From NCBI GenBank assembly GCA_038502055.1, contig JAXRKN010000045.1:10467501-10531500 (forward strand): a stretch of DNA of 64,000 bases, in the 5' to 3' direction. This document shows positions 62,131 to 64,000 of the stretch, in pieces. Each line of letters begins with the position of its first letter. Within the stretch, counting starts at the first letter, position 1. The position numbers and the translations under genes were made by a program. The notes below the pieces were generated by a model that did not search any database, was not told where the DNA came from, and saw nothing but the letters and a program-made list of their open reading frames with translations. This stretch comes from Tanytarsus gracilentus (Eukaryota; Arthropoda; Insecta; Diptera; Chironomidae).

Positions 62131-64000
62131 GTTAAAATCCAAATTTAATTTTTCGGTTAAAATAAATTTAAATTTTAAATTCTAAAATTCTAAAAATAGA
62201 CCAACATTCTCGATCATAATAACATGCAAGCATAAGTTTGTCGTCAGCATACACAAGATAAATTCTCTATGTTAAACAACCATGCAGTCATTCTTGCTCA
62301 TATCCTCCGACCTGTGTACTGAGATCCATGAGACAATAAACGTCAGGCAGACAACCATAAAATTTTAATATTCCATTATTGCATGAACTTGCACATACAC
62401 ACCGCAGTCTGAGGCCTTGTTTGTCTCTCTTCATTCACTCTATTGGCAGTGACAGGCGAGAGAAACGTTCTCAAGTGGGGATGAAGAGAGAAAATTATTC
62501 TAATTTATTTATTTATCCGCGATTTGTCTCATTTTCTGCAAGTGACAGCGGATTAACAAGCGTGGAATAAAAATTGACGACCAATCTTCACGGAGCTTAA
62601 TAAAAATTGAATTCAATCAATATAAAAAAGCGAGTGAAGTGTTCTTGACGATTTAATGAGAAATCATTTTCATCGCGGATGTTACGAGCAGCACGGATGG
62701 ACGCGATGAAGTCATAAAATTTTTCTTAAATTAAATAAAATTACTTTTTTTTGCTTGTTGTGTCTTCAGAAATTCTCGCCATTGCATGCACACCATATGA
62801 CATTGAGTGTTTGTGTGTGTGCTTTTTATTGATTTGGGATCAAGGCTATTAAATTTTTGTTGCTTCCGAAATTTTTTTTCGCCTTACATCATCACTTTCT
62901 CATCTGCGAGCTGAACTGTCAAACCATTCATCATGATAGCTGCTCGAGCTCAGTTTTATCGATTTGTGAGAATTTTCTTTTTGAAGGAAAGAAGAGAAAT
63001 AAAAATTCCACTTGTGAGTTTATGTATGAGCTGTGACAGATTATCATGCGGAATTGCAAATGAATGTAAAAACTCAACTAAACTCGAAGTGAGTGATGAA
63101 CTCGTAAAAAATGTAGTGAGCATAAACGCCTCTTGTGGAATATTTGTTGAGTTCATCAAGTTTAACAAGAAAAGCAATTTTTCGGATTTTATTTGAAGGC
63201 TTTGATTTATGGTTGGTTCAATAAAGTTTACGAGAAACTTTAAAGTTTGGATTGAAGTGAGGAGAAAAAGTTTTTTGTAATGAAAGTTTGAAAATTTTCA
63301 TTTTTTGAAAAATGAAACATGAATCAAAATTTTTGAAGCATAAGCACATTAAAAAATAATTCAGAAGAAAAAAATCTTTTACATTTCGAGATTATTCGCA
63401 GATTTCTAAACTCATAAGTTGAAAATCATCTTTTATTTTTAACTCTTACCGCTTTCGTTTTAATGCGATTTAAGTCAATTCAAGCACTCACAAAAAATAC
63501 GAAAGCATTTTCAAGATTTTGTTTTTCTCTCACTTTATGCAATCTCATTGACTCAATTTTAAATATTTTTCCACGTAAAAATTGTTGCGAAATTTAAAGA
63601 GAATTTAAAAGCTTTTAGAAAAGTAAATTTCCATCAAAAGATCAAAACGTTTTAAATAAATTACCGAGAATTTTGTCAATTTAAAAAATTTGTCCGTTTT
63701 ATTGGCAAACACGTGCGAGCCTCAAAACATCTTATGTACATTCAATGTAAAAAGTATCATTTTTCAATACACGAAAGCACTTTAAGCGCAATAAAAGAAA
63801 TTCTAAGGTTGATATACATCAAGTCGCTGAACACCCACAGCGTCAGCCGTGAGAGCGTACAGAAAAAATTGTATTTTACATTTAGATAAAATTCTCGCGC
63901 ATTTCCGTTCACTGTTTGAGGTAAACTCAAGTGAAATCTTTGAGAGAATTTCGACTTTGAATAATATTAAAATAAATAAATAAATTTCAATGAGAAAAGG

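Larger units (their letters stand above)
60466..64000. other. AT-rich spacer to the window end
   Basis: No supported gene. A small less AT-rich patch at 63800-63865 could be part of an exon on either strand but lacks a complete, convincing set of splice sites. The Cys-containing frame at 62933-63196 has a competing antisense frame and no known domain. Confidence 0.45.

Noticed and set aside
62933..63196. 87-codon Cys-containing plus-strand frame
   Set aside because: An antisense frame of similar length covers it and no family pattern or signal peptide is seen.

Overview
The window is eukaryotic, very AT-rich, gene-poor DNA. Spliced genes with GT-AG introns, long stretches of A/T homopolymer-rich intergenic sequence, LINE remnants and many short inverted-repeat elements fit an insect. 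A nematoceran fly (midge-like dipteran) is my best guess, by general resemblance only. No bacterial-style operons, rRNA, intact tRNA or CRISPR array is visible.

Layout. 1-483: 3' end of a non-LTR retrotransposon entering from the left edge. 1836-4034 (minus): one well-supported gene, a four-exon Golgi carbohydrate (chondroitin 4-O-type) sulfotransferase of about 327 aa. 7685-10777: a TIR element with TA target duplication, interrupted by a second element (8244-10145) that carries a 19-bp minisatellite and a 120-bp tandem repeat. 20096-20995: a second, inverted copy of that inner element with a different (polypurine) interior. 28134-28257 (plus): a probable first coding exon with signal peptide and consensus donor; the rest of that gene was not found. 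32428-34008: an inverted-repeat element made of 'gagctctttt'-type palindromes and an 82-83 bp tandem repeat. 40578-41516: another TA-flanked TIR element carrying the same 19-bp minisatellite as 8454-8805. 50868-51362: a ~500-bp hairpin. 59384-60247 (plus): an intact LINE ORF1-like protein without an ORF2. Three copies of a small foldback family lie at 14048, 45059 and 61945.

Genes and function. Only the sulfotransferase is a complete, recognisable host gene; it should use PAPS in the Golgi lumen to sulfate glycosaminoglycan or related glycans. The 28134 exon starts a secreted or membrane protein of unknown identity. The remaining recognisable content is mobile or repetitive DNA.

Most interesting: (i) one 19-bp minisatellite unit sits inside two structurally unrelated elements 32 kb apart; (ii) those elements are nested and inverted relative to one another; (iii) an exact tRNA T-arm/B-box 11-mer (GGTTCGAATCC, either strand) occurs seven times, six of them in the last 13 kb; (iv) long hairpins that could feed small-RNA pathways if transcribed. 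All calls were made by eye; no search, alignment or folding program was run.
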